A stretch of DNA of 64,000 nucleotides from Chloroflexota bacterium (lineage in GTDB: Bacteria; Chloroflexota; Anaerolineae; JAAYZQ01). The stretch is from NCBI GenBank assembly GCA_018606645.1, contig JAGVRI010000020.1, positions 1-64,000 of the forward strand. The letters are read 5' to 3'. Position 1 is the stretch's first letter. Each line of letters opens with the position of its first letter. Shown here in pieces: positions 17,658 to 25,405 of this stretch. The position numbers were made by a program, and so were the translations under genes. The notes beneath the pieces are model-generated. The model was not told where the DNA came from. It ran no database searches and was given only the letters and a program-made list of their open reading frames with translations.

Positions 17658-18647
17658 TTACCCGCAGGTCTTTCGATCTTCCGGGTAGAGCCTGCCTTCC
17701 GAATGTCGCTTGCTCAACTTGTCGATCATGTCGGCGGTCATGGAGGCCAGATCGTACGCTGGCTCCCATCCCCATTCTTCGCGCGCGGCCCGATCGTCAA
17801 TGGAGCGCGGCCACGAGTCAGCAATGGCCTGTCGAAAGTCCGGTTGATACTCGCAGACAAACTCGGGGATGTGCTTCTTGATCTCCGCCGCCAATTCCCC
17901 GGCAGAGAAACTCATCGCCGTGATGTTAAAGTCCGCATGGTGCCGGAGCCGGGAAAAGTCGGCCTCCATCAGGTCAATTGCGCTCTTGATACAATCCGGC
18001 ATATACATCATAGGCAATACGGTGTCCTCACGCACAAAACAGGTATACCGTTTATGGGCAATCGCCTCGTAAAAGATGGCCACGGCATAGTCGGTCGTGC
18101 CGCCTCCGGGCAGCGTTTCACTGCTGATGATGCCCGGATAGCGAGCTCCGCGGACATCCACTCCAAATCGCTGAACATAATAGTTGCACAGCATTTCGCC
18201 CGCCGCTTTGGTCACCCCATACATGGTGGTCGGGCACAAAATGGTTTCCTGGGGGGTATGATCGCGGGGCGTCTTGGGTCCGAACACGGCAATAGAACTG
18301 GGACAAAAAACCCGGGTCAACTGGCGTTCCCGGGCTACCTCCAGGACATTGTACAAGCCATGCAAATTGACATCCCAGGCAAGGTGTGGCTTTTCCTCAC
18401 CCACTGCGGAAAGGATAGCGGCCAGATGAAAGATGGTGTCAATCCGATATTTGTCCACCACTGCCAAAAGCGCCTCGCGACAGGTCACGTCCAGATATTC
18501 AAACGGCCCCCCCTCGCACAAAGACGCGCTCGGTTTGGTCCGATGGCCCGCCGCCACCACATTTTCGCCCCCATAGCGTTGGCGCAGAGCTACGGTTAAT
18601 TCGGAGCCGATCTGTCCGACGGCCCCGGTCACGAGAATGCGCTTCAT
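17658..18647 (-). CDS. L-threonine 3-dehydrogenase, SDR/epimerase type
   Basis: A 329-residue NAD-dependent short-chain dehydrogenase of the extended epimerase-like group. The start MKRILVTGAVGQIG at 18647 follows AGAGGAGAA; the NAD motif GAVGQIG lies at about residues 8-14 and the catalytic YxxxK as MYGVTK. Extended SDR proteins of this kind act as threonine dehydrogenases in many bacteria. Its direct linkage to kbl makes oxidation of threonine to 2-amino-3-ketobutyrate the best call; a sugar epimerase is the alternative on sequence alone. Confidence 0.88.
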   Translation of the reverse strand: MKRILVTGAVGQIGSELTVALRQRYGGENVVAAGHRTKPSASLCEGGPFEYLDVTCREALLAVVDKYRIDTIFHLAAILSAVGEEKPHLAWDVNLHGLYNVLEVARERQLTRVFCPSSIAVFGPKTPRDHTPQETILCPTTMYGVTKAAGEMLCNYYVQRFGVDVRGARYPGIISSETLPGGGTTDYAVAIFYEAIAHKRYTCFVREDTVLPMMYMPDCIKSAIDLMEADFSRLRHHADFNITAMSFSAGELAAEIKKHIPEFVCEYQPDFRQAIADSWPRSIDDRAAREEWGWEPAYDLASMTADMIDKLSKRHSEGRLYPEDRKTCG

Positions 18648-18698
18648 TTCTCCTCTTTCTGCCATAGAAAGACTCTCCCAGATGGAGTGGACTGCCAA

Positions 18699-18727
18699 AG
18701 TATAACACACCCATCCCCGTTCGTCAA
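18699..18727 (-). promoter_or_regulatory. Promoter of the tdh-kbl-NTPase operon (TTGACG-17-TATACT)
   Basis: On the minus strand TTGACG (18722-18727) and TATACT (18699-18704) are separated by 17 nt, giving a leader of about 45 nt before tdh. Confidence 0.65.
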
Positions 18728-18786
18728 AACCCTCCTCCAGTAAGACGCGGCGAACACTTCGGATACACTCATCCCTTTGTCCAACA

Positions 18787-18822
18787 AAAAACCACTCCAT
18801 GCCCAGGCATGGAGTGGTTTTT
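18787..18822 (-). terminator. Rho-independent terminator after the S1/DksA-like gene pair
   Basis: A 17-bp perfect inverted repeat (arms 18787-18803 and 18806-18822) is bounded by A- and T-runs. On the minus strand the stem ends in a run of Ts. It closes the S1-DksA-like transcript just before the tdh promoter and could work in both directions. Confidence 0.85.
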
Positions 18823-18837
18823 CTTCGATTTCAGGCT

Positions 18838-19164
18838 CTATCGTTTTTGAGCGCATTGAATGCACCGCTTGGTCTCGGGCAAGATCGCCAGGCGGGCCGG
18901 GTCGATCTGTTGTCCACATACCTCGCAAATGCCGTAATCTCCCTGTTCTGCTTTGCGAAGCGCGATCTGCAACGAACGGGCTTTGTTCTCCGCTCGTTGC
19001 TTAAGCGCCAGGCACATCTCCCACTCGTAGATATTGGGGTCGCCTGTGCCCAGACCATAGTCGCCTTTTCCTTCCAGGCGTTTCTCGAGACGGGCGATCT
19101 CGGCCAACGTCTCCTCCAATTCTTGCAAAAGGCGTTCTTTCAAATCCATAGTTGCTGCGCTCAT
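18838..19164 (-). CDS. DksA/TraR-type zinc-finger protein
   Basis: A small protein of about 108 residues with an N-terminal coiled-coil helix pair (about 5-60) and a C-terminal four-cysteine zinc finger (CEVCG ... CIQC). This is the architecture of short DksA/TraR/YteA proteins, which insert a coiled coil into the RNA polymerase secondary channel. Start options are 19164 (GAAGGGA upstream) or the ATG at 19149. It lies about 26 bp after the S1 protein gene and shares its terminator. Effect on transcription is family inference; acidic tip residues were not examined structurally. Confidence 0.82.
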   Translation of the reverse strand: MSAATMDLKERLLQELEETLAEIARLEKRLEGKGDYGLGTGDPNIYEWEMCLALKQRAENKARSLQIALRKAEQGDYGICEVCGQQIDPARLAILPETKRCIQCAQKR

Positions 19165-19190
19165 CGGTCCCTTCACCGTTCCAGCTCATA

Positions 19191-20555
19191 TCAGATATTG
19201 ATCACAGCGAATTCCGAATCCTTGACGGCCATCCCTGGCCCGGATGTCCCTTGCGAAGCCGCCTCGGGTTCAGGCGACGACACCGCAATCTCTGCCGTCT
19301 CGCCAGAGGCCACCAACGGCTTCTCTTTTGCCCGCGCGTCTGCCAGACGGGCTGCCCATTCGGCCCACTCTGACTCGAGCACACGTTTCAGACTGAGTCC
19401 CAATCGTTTGCGGCGGGCGTCAATGCGGATGATCCGCAACAGTAGCAAATCCCCCTTCCGTACCACCTCCCGGGGATGCGAAATTGTCCCTTCGGCCAGC
19501 TCTGAAATATGGATCAGGCCTTCCACCCCGTCCTCGATCCGGGCAAAGGCGCCAAAGTCCGTTACGTTCGTTACTACCCCTTCGACCAACTGCCCCAACT
19601 CGTATTTGTCTTCGACCAAAGCCCACGGTTCTGGCTGCAAGCGTTTCAAGCTCAGCGCAATCCGTTGCTTTTCCCGATCCAGATGGAGGACATAGACCTC
19701 AACCTCATCTCCCACCTTCAGGACCTCTTTGGGATGGCGGACCGGATACCAACTCAGTTCCGAGAGATGGATCAATCCATCCGCTCCGCCGAGATTCACA
19801 AAAGCGCCAAAGGGACAGAGGCTGCTGACGATCCCTTTGCGTACCTCGCCTTCCCGCAGTTCGGCCAGCAACGATTCCCGCTGCTCCTGACGCCATTGGC
19901 GTTGAGCCACAGTAGCCGACAGGATCAGACGACGCTTGCGCCGGTTGATCTCAATCACCTTGACCCGCAGTTTCTGCCCCACCATTTCCGATAGGCGCTT
20001 GATCCGTTCTTCCTGGCTCAGTTCCCGGGGAAAGCCCGGGATCTGGGAAGCGGGAATAAACCCCCGCAGGTCGCCCACCGACATCACCAAGCCCCCTTTG
20101 TTATAGCCAATCACCCGATCCTCGAACAGCGCGCCGCTTTCCGCCAGTTCATGGGCGCGCAACCAGGCTTGCTCTTGCCGCGCCATGTTCAGGGACACGA
20201 CGAGATTCCCATCCTGATCCTCGGAGCGCAAGACGTAGACGGGAACCGTATCGCCCACCGATAGTTTGGCCAGTGCGTCCCGTCCCAATCGCTGCATGTC
20301 GGTATAGGGGACAATCCCTTCCCGTTTGGCTCCCACATCGACGATGATCTCCTGGTCTCGAATCGCCAGAATCACACCGTTGCGGAGCTGGCCCCGTCGT
20401 GGTTGCTGATAGTCCCAGTCCTCGACGGGCAATTCGCCCATCTCCGCTGCCTCCACCGGTTCCACCTCCAACTCCGTGGGTTCTCCTCCATAGAGATTCT
20501 CTCCCTGCTCTTCCAGCGGGGACATCTCATCGGCTGACATGGAACTTGAATCCAT
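19191..20555 (-). CDS. S1-domain RNA-binding protein (ribosomal protein S1-like, four S1 repeats)
   Basis: A 454-residue protein. An acidic N-terminal stretch (about 1-55) precedes four S1 OB-fold repeats (about 56-130, 140-215, 225-300 and 312-385), recognisable by GIVPYTD, GFIPASQ, GLIHLSE and GLIHISE; a charged C-terminal tail follows. Four repeats match the shorter S1 proteins of Gram-positive lineages; E. coli S1 has six. It should bind mRNA, probably on the ribosome. The ATG at 20555 follows AAGGGA with an 11-nt spacer. It is preceded by a long structured leader. Confidence 0.85.
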   Translation of the reverse strand: MDSSSMSADEMSPLEEQGENLYGGEPTELEVEPVEAAEMGELPVEDWDYQQPRRGQLRNGVILAIRDQEIIVDVGAKREGIVPYTDMQRLGRDALAKLSVGDTVPVYVLRSEDQDGNLVVSLNMARQEQAWLRAHELAESGALFEDRVIGYNKGGLVMSVGDLRGFIPASQIPGFPRELSQEERIKRLSEMVGQKLRVKVIEINRRKRRLILSATVAQRQWRQEQRESLLAELREGEVRKGIVSSLCPFGAFVNLGGADGLIHLSELSWYPVRHPKEVLKVGDEVEVYVLHLDREKQRIALSLKRLQPEPWALVEDKYELGQLVEGVVTNVTDFGAFARIEDGVEGLIHISELAEGTISHPREVVRKGDLLLLRIIRIDARRKRLGLSLKRVLESEWAEWAARLADARAKEKPLVASGETAEIAVSSPEPEAASQGTSGPGMAVKDSEFAVINI

Positions 20556-20584
20556 AGATCGGCAATCCCTTCCCACAAAATTGA

Positions 20585-20897
20585 GCTTTTCGATTCCAGG
20601 AAACAGAAGACTCGGCCTGCCTGTCATCCATTCTTCAGAAGGGAGGCCGAGTCTCTACCGACTACCATCGGTCCAGCCAGCGACAAGTCAATTGTCGGCC
20701 CCCCGGCCAGGGAAACTCCTCTGCATACTGGACTGGACACGACAACCCATCGGGTTACCTGCTCATGCGTGGTGAGCTGATCGACGGGACTGGTGGGCCA
20801 TTTTCTCCGGTGAGGGAAGCGTTCACTTCCCTGGCTCCGAGAGCAAGCGGCCAGGTAACCCGAAGTTGATCCTCTTGTTCCCCTGGAATCCAAAAGC
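20585..20897 (-). ncRNA. Candidate structured RNA (about 313 nt): leader of the S1 gene or stand-alone RNA
   Basis: The ends pair over 16 positions with one mismatch (20585-20600 with 20882-20897). Inside are a long-range 11-bp stem (20751-20761 with 20852-20862), a 10-bp stem (20609-20618 with 20644-20653), a GGGAAG/CTTCCC hairpin, a GCTCA/TGAGC hairpin and a GACAA/TTGTC hairpin. A consensus promoter ends about 7 nt before the first base of the closing stem, so transcription should begin at the structure. A weak T-run (AATTTTG) follows the closing stem. I do not recognise RNase P, tmRNA, SRP or a known riboswitch. This is the content of the 464-bp gap between the S1 gene and glnA. Confidence 0.5.
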
Positions 20898-20903
20898 ACC
20901 AAT

Positions 20904-20932
20904 ATTATACATCAAATGCAATGACCTGTCAA
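20904..20932 (-). promoter_or_regulatory. Consensus promoter of the S1 leader RNA (TTGACA-17-TATAAT)
   Basis: On the minus strand a perfect TTGACA (20927-20932) and a perfect TATAAT (20904-20909) are separated by 17 nt. It is the strongest promoter I see in the window and would start RNA near 20897. Confidence 0.85.
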
Positions 20933-20937
20933 TACGG

Positions 20938-20966
20938 TTGACAAGCCCTGTCACCTTTGTTATACT
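20938..20966 (+). promoter_or_regulatory. glnA promoter (TTGACA-17-TATACT)
   Basis: TTGACA at 20938-20943 and TATACT at 20961-20966 with a 17-nt spacer; the start should be near 20973, 47 nt before glnA. Its -35 box is only 5 bp from the -35 box of the divergent S1 promoter, forming TGTCAA-tacgg-TTGACA. Confidence 0.85.
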
Positions 20967-21019
20967 GTCCCGCAAATTCTGGCGATTCAACCGATCGCTC
21001 GCACAGGAAGGAGCATCCC

Positions 21020-22357
21020 ATGGGCGACAAAGAGGAACTCCTGGACAGGGTAGCCAAAGAGGGGATCGAGTTTATCAGTCTGCAATTCACCGACATTGTC
21101 GGTATTGTCAAGAGTGTGACCATCCCTGTTAGCGAGTTGGAGGCAGCACTGGATCGAGGGGTCTGGTTTGACGGGTCATCAATCGAAGGATTTGCTCGCA
21201 TTGCGGAGAGCGATATGTACCTGGTTCCCGATCTGGAGACCTATGCCGTCATCCCCTGGCACCGGGATTATGGTCTCACCGCCCGTTTTATCTGCGACGT
21301 GTACACCCCTCAGGGACGGCCTTTTGAAGGCGACCCGCGCTACATCTTGAAGCGGGCATTGCGCGAGGCGGCGAGTCGGGGATGGGTTTACAACATCGGA
21401 CCCGAACCTGAATTCTTTTTGTTCAAGCGCGATGGAGATGGCCGCGCCGTGCCTCACCCCCAGGACCAGGGGGGATATTTCGATCTCTCGACCGACCGGG
21501 GCATGGAGGTTCGCAAAGAGATGTCCCGGGCATTGGCTGCCTTTGGCATCCGGGTAGAAGCGAGTCACCATGAAGTTGCCTTTGGGCAACACGAGATCGA
21601 CTTTCGCTTCACCGAGGCTTTGCGCGCCGCGGATAACGTCGTCACCTTCAAGCTAGCGCTCAAGGAAGTCGCCCGGCAACATGGCCTGCATGCGACTTTT
21701 ATGCCCAAGCCCATCGCCGGGATCAACGGTTCTGGAATGCACGCCCACCAGAGCCTGTTCAACATGGCTACTGGCGAGAATGTCTTTGCCGATCCTCAGG
21801 ATGAACTCGGTCTCTCATTGTTGGCGCGGCAATTCATCGCCGGCCAACTGGCCCACGCGCGGGGCATGTGTGCCATATTGGCGCCGTTGGTCAATTCCTA
21901 CAAGCGACTCGTTCCCGGCTATGAGGCTCCTGTGTATATCAGTTGGGGCCAGATTAACCGTTCGGCCCTGATCCGGGTGCCACAGGTGACCCCGGATCGC
22001 CCTCAGTCCACTCGCATCGAGCTTCGCTGTCCCGATCCCAGTTGTAATCCATACCTGGCCTTCGCCGTGATGCTCCGCGCCGGTCTGGACGGCATTGATC
22101 GGAAACTGGAACCCCCGCCCATTTCCAACGAAGACCTCTACCATCTGGACGGTGCGGAACGGCAAGCTCGCAATCTGGCGATGCTGCCCGGCTCACTGGG
22201 TGAGGCATTGGAAGAGTTGAAACGCGACTCACTGGTCCGCGAAACGCTCGGCCCGCACCTTTTTGAACGGTTTATCGAGGCCAAAACGATCGAATGGCAG
22301 GAGTACTGCACCCACGTGAGCGCCTGGGAACTGGACCGGTTCCTGTCCGTCTACTAA
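21020..22357 (+). CDS. glnA: Type I glutamine synthetase
   Basis: A 445-residue enzyme that makes glutamine from glutamate, ammonia and ATP in the cytoplasm, as a dodecamer in the family. The start at 21020 follows AAGGAGCATCCC. Signatures include FDGSSIEGF near the N terminus, the substrate/metal region PEPEFFLF, and NGSGMHAHQS with the ATP-binding region. At the position of the adenylylation loop it reads DLYHLDGAERQ instead of the NLYDLP motif of adenylylated beta-type enzymes, so it is more like the feedback-regulated alpha type. The length agrees with GSI-alpha (about 444). Confidence 0.95.
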   Translation: MGDKEELLDRVAKEGIEFISLQFTDIVGIVKSVTIPVSELEAALDRGVWFDGSSIEGFARIAESDMYLVPDLETYAVIPWHRDYGLTARFICDVYTPQGRPFEGDPRYILKRALREAASRGWVYNIGPEPEFFLFKRDGDGRAVPHPQDQGGYFDLSTDRGMEVRKEMSRALAAFGIRVEASHHEVAFGQHEIDFRFTEALRAADNVVTFKLALKEVARQHGLHATFMPKPIAGINGSGMHAHQSLFNMATGENVFADPQDELGLSLLARQFIAGQLAHARGMCAILAPLVNSYKRLVPGYEAPVYISWGQINRSALIRVPQVTPDRPQSTRIELRCPDPSCNPYLAFAVMLRAGLDGIDRKLEPPPISNEDLYHLDGAERQARNLAMLPGSLGEALEELKRDSLVRETLGPHLFERFIEAKTIEWQEYCTHVSAWELDRFLSVY

Positions 22358-22498
22358 GCGCCTATTCGGAACCTTGATCGCGGCCAACTAGTCCGCTGCT
22401 TTCCCCGACCCGCTCGCGGCGGGCCACCGCCCGCCGGATGGTGATCCGTGGGCGGCAACCGGATTGTATGAAACCATAAAAGATCAAAAGAAAAGAAT

Positions 22499-22527
22499 TT
22501 GCAATAATTTCCGCTTGCCTGTATAAT
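22499..22527 (+). promoter_or_regulatory. Promoter of the kinase/phosphatase module (TTGCAA-17-TATAAT)
   Basis: TTGCAA at 22499-22504 and TATAAT at 22522-22527 with a 17-nt spacer, starting RNA near 22534, about 23 nt before the kinase start codon. The preceding glnA 3' region has a GC hairpin (GGCGGG/CCCGCC, 22418-22435) but no T-run. Confidence 0.75.
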
Positions 22528-22556
22528 CAGAGGCAAGAGACGGATGCACATCGGAC

Positions 22557-24449
22557 ATGAGCGAACTGGATACCCGTAGAATCCCGGCAGAGGAACGGCC
22601 GGTAGCGGTCCAACCGGAAGGTACCTTGCCGCCCCAGACGGTCCTGCAAGGACGCTACCAGATCTTGGCGGTGCAAGGGGTGGGGGGAATGGGAGCGGTC
22701 TACAAAGCGCGGGACCTCCGTTTTAGCGCCGTTCTCAAGATCGTAGCGGTCAAGGAGATGATCAACACCGCCCCTGATGCTCGTCTGAGAAAGATCGCCA
22801 TCCAGAACTTTGAACGGGAAGCGAATATCCTGGCCAGTCTATCCCATCCGGCCATCCCCAAGATCTTTGACTATTTTAGCGAGGGCGCACGGAGTTACCT
22901 GATCCTGGAGTTCATCGAAGGCCAGACTCTGGAGCGCCTCCTGGAAGAGCGGCGACAGCCATTCACTCCCGAAGAGGTGGTTTCCTGGGGACTCCAGGTG
23001 TGCGAGGTATTGACTTACCTCCATAGCCAGACTCCCCCGATCGTCTTTCGTGACATGAAGCCGAGCAACATTATGCTCAAGCCCGATGGGTACCTGATGG
23101 TGATCGATTTTGGCATCGCCAAGGTCTTTGAGTATGGCCAGCGGGGGACCATGATCGGCACTGAAGGATACTCCCCACCCGAGCAGTATCGAGGCGTGGC
23201 GGAACCGCGAGGCGACCTCTACGCCCTGGGAGCCACCCTTCACCACCTGCTCACCGGGCGGGACCCCCGCCTGGAGCCACCTTTCACCTTCCACGAACGG
23301 CCGATTCGCCTGTTCAATACCGAGGTCTCACCCGCCCTTGAGGCAGCCATTATGAAGGCGCTGGCGTATGACCCGCAAGAGCGATACAGTTCGGCGGCTG
23401 AATTCGCCGCCGAGTTGAGTAAGGCACTCCCTTCGGGCTACCGAGCTGCCACCAGTTTTGGCACCGCTGCCTTTTCCCTACCTCAGGAGATTACTCCCCG
23501 ATGGACTTTCAAGTGCGAAGATGAGGTGCGCTCTTCCCCACGGGTTGCGGATGGGGTGCTCTATATCGGCTGCTATGACCATAATCTGTACGCTCTGGAT
23601 GCCCGAACCGGGGCTTTCCTGTGGAAGTTCGCTACCAGCGGCGGGATTGCGGCTACCCCCTGCCTTTATGAGGACGTGATCCTGATCGGGTCGGAGGATG
23701 GTCGGCTGTACGCCATCTCGCGGCGGACCCGGGACGAGCTCTGGTCGTGTGAGACCAAGGGTTGCATCCGTTCCTCGGTCCGGGTCGAGTATGGCCATGC
23801 CTTTGTGGGATCCGATGATGGTTGTCTGTACGCAGTCAATATTCAGTCAGGCCGGGTGGTCTGGAAGCTCCAGACCGCTGGCCCCGTTCGGTCCACTCCC
23901 TGTATCGTCAAAGAGACGATCTTTGTCGGATCGGATGATGGCTACCTGTATGCGGTGGACATGCGAACGGGCAGCATCCATTGGAAATACGACATGCACC
24001 GCCGGGTGACCTCTTCGCCGGCGGTCGAAGAGGACATCGTGTTCGTGGGTTCGGCCGATGGACATCTGTATGCTCTGAACACCCACTCGGGGTGGCCGGT
24101 ATGGCGCTTCCGCACCAGAGGCTACATCGTTTCCTCGCCGGCCGTGGTGGGAGGCACCGTCTACGTGGGTTCCGCGGACGGACACCTGTATGCCGTCGAA
24201 GCAGGGACGGGGCGGCAGCAGTGGAAATATGACGCCGGCAGCGCGATCGTCTCTTCGCCGGCTGTGGCCCGTGATATTGTCTATGTAGGCTCGAACGGAG
24301 GGGCGATTCACGCCGTCGACGCCCGAAGGGGCAGAAGTATATGGCGCTACGTCACTGGCGGGCCGGTCCCTTCATCGCCGTTAGTCGTAGGAGATACCGT
24401 ATACGTGGGCTCGACAGACCACCGCGTCTACGCCTTGCCCGTTGCCTAG
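22557..24449 (+). CDS. Ser/Thr protein kinase with C-terminal eight-repeat PQQ-type beta-propeller
   Basis: A 630-residue cytosolic protein. Residues about 31-295 form a Hanks-type kinase: glycine loop GVGGMG, lysine in VAVKEM, catalytic loop FRDMKPSNIM, DFG in VIDFGIAKV and activation segment GTEGYSPPEQY. The histidine of HRD is replaced by Phe. Residues about 315-630 hold eight repeats of about 40 residues (Trp at the repeat start, SSPAV and VYVGSADGHLYA cores) that should fold as an eight-bladed propeller. No TM segment is visible, unlike many bacterial receptor kinases. It heads a module with PP2C, J-vWA and FHA proteins. Confidence 0.92.
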   Translation: MSELDTRRIPAEERPVAVQPEGTLPPQTVLQGRYQILAVQGVGGMGAVYKARDLRFSAVLKIVAVKEMINTAPDARLRKIAIQNFEREANILASLSHPAIPKIFDYFSEGARSYLILEFIEGQTLERLLEERRQPFTPEEVVSWGLQVCEVLTYLHSQTPPIVFRDMKPSNIMLKPDGYLMVIDFGIAKVFEYGQRGTMIGTEGYSPPEQYRGVAEPRGDLYALGATLHHLLTGRDPRLEPPFTFHERPIRLFNTEVSPALEAAIMKALAYDPQERYSSAAEFAAELSKALPSGYRAATSFGTAAFSLPQEITPRWTFKCEDEVRSSPRVADGVLYIGCYDHNLYALDARTGAFLWKFATSGGIAATPCLYEDVILIGSEDGRLYAISRRTRDELWSCETKGCIRSSVRVEYGHAFVGSDDGCLYAVNIQSGRVVWKLQTAGPVRSTPCIVKETIFVGSDDGYLYAVDMRTGSIHWKYDMHRRVTSSPAVEEDIVFVGSADGHLYALNTHSGWPVWRFRTRGYIVSSPAVVGGTVYVGSADGHLYAVEAGTGRQQWKYDAGSAIVSSPAVARDIVYVGSNGGAIHAVDARRGRSIWRYVTGGPVPSSPLVVGDTVYVGSTDHRVYALPVA

Positions 24450-24546
24450 CCCGACGAACCCTCGTCAAGTGCTTAGGGCAGACGGCAGTCCGTTATCATA
24501 AAAGTTTTCGGGCGAGTATCTGGAGGAGAAACAAGGAGTCGAGACT

Positions 24547-25332
24547 TTGCAGGTTGGATTGGCGTCCGATCCAGGACGGGTACGAGAACGCAACGAAGAC
24601 GCTGTCTTTTTCTGGCAATGTACGTTAATGCACCAAGGACAGCCCCCTCTACCCCTCGGCTTGTTCGCTGTGGCGGATGGGATGGGGGGACAAGCCGAGG
24701 GCGAGAAAGCCAGCTCGCTGGCGGTGCGTCTGGCTGCTCAGCACGTCATCCAGCGCATCTGTCTGCCCTTTTTGGACGATAGCGTAACGGATCGGCCTCC
24801 GATCAACCAGGTCCTGGAAACCAGCGTGTACATTGCCCATCAGGCGGTGCTTCGCCACCTGCCGGATGCCGGCACAACCCTCACCATGGCGCTGGTGTTG
24901 GGCGATTATCTATTTATCGCCCACATCGGGGACTGCCGTGCTTATCTGGGGGAAAGGAGCCAACTGCGATGTCTGACGCAGGACCACTCCCTCGCGGCGC
25001 GGCTGGTAGCAATGGGTCAGGGGACCGCTGAGGAAGTCGCTTCACAACGACACCTCCTTTACAAAGCTCTGGGCCAGAGCCTAGAGGTCGAACCGGATAT
25101 CATCCATCAAGCGATGGGAGAAGGACAATATCTACTGCTCTGTTCCGACGGCCTGTGGAGCATGGTATCTGGGGAGCAAATGAGAGCCATCATTGAAGCC
25201 GCTCCAACCCTTACCAGTGCTTGTCAGGAGTTGGTAAATCAAGCCAATCAACAAGGTGGGGACGACAATATCTCGGTGATCCTGATGGCCAAGCACTGGC
25301 CTCTGCCGGCATCCCCGCACGCAAGTTCATAG
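24547..25332 (+). CDS. PP2C-family Ser/Thr protein phosphatase
   Basis: A 261-residue PPM/PP2C phosphatase. The metal-binding aspartates lie in RERNEDAVF (about residue 17), VADGMGGQAEGE (about 43) and GGDDNISVI (near 235); the core AHIGDCRAYL is intact. It should remove phosphate from targets of the neighbouring kinase. The start codon is TTG at 24547, supported by AAGGAG 8 nt upstream; there is no in-frame ATG before the first conserved motif. The full motif set suggests an active cytosolic enzyme. Confidence 0.9.
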   Translation: MQVGLASDPGRVRERNEDAVFFWQCTLMHQGQPPLPLGLFAVADGMGGQAEGEKASSLAVRLAAQHVIQRICLPFLDDSVTDRPPINQVLETSVYIAHQAVLRHLPDAGTTLTMALVLGDYLFIAHIGDCRAYLGERSQLRCLTQDHSLAARLVAMGQGTAEEVASQRHLLYKALGQSLEVEPDIIHQAMGEGQYLLLCSDGLWSMVSGEQMRAIIEAAPTLTSACQELVNQANQQGGDDNISVILMAKHWPLPASPHASS

Positions 25333-25405
25333 AGGGAGGCGGACCGGCTCAGGAATATCGGGAAGCTGCTCAGCGCCACACCTTGGTAAGAGGGGGAGTG
25401 GGACG

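Noticed and set aside
20585-20897. Reading of the closed inverted-repeat structure as a MITE with terminal inverted repeats
   Set aside because: No target-site duplication flanks the ends, no second copy is in the window, and a consensus promoter abuts the structure exactly; a transcribed RNA is the better reading, although a genome search could reverse this.
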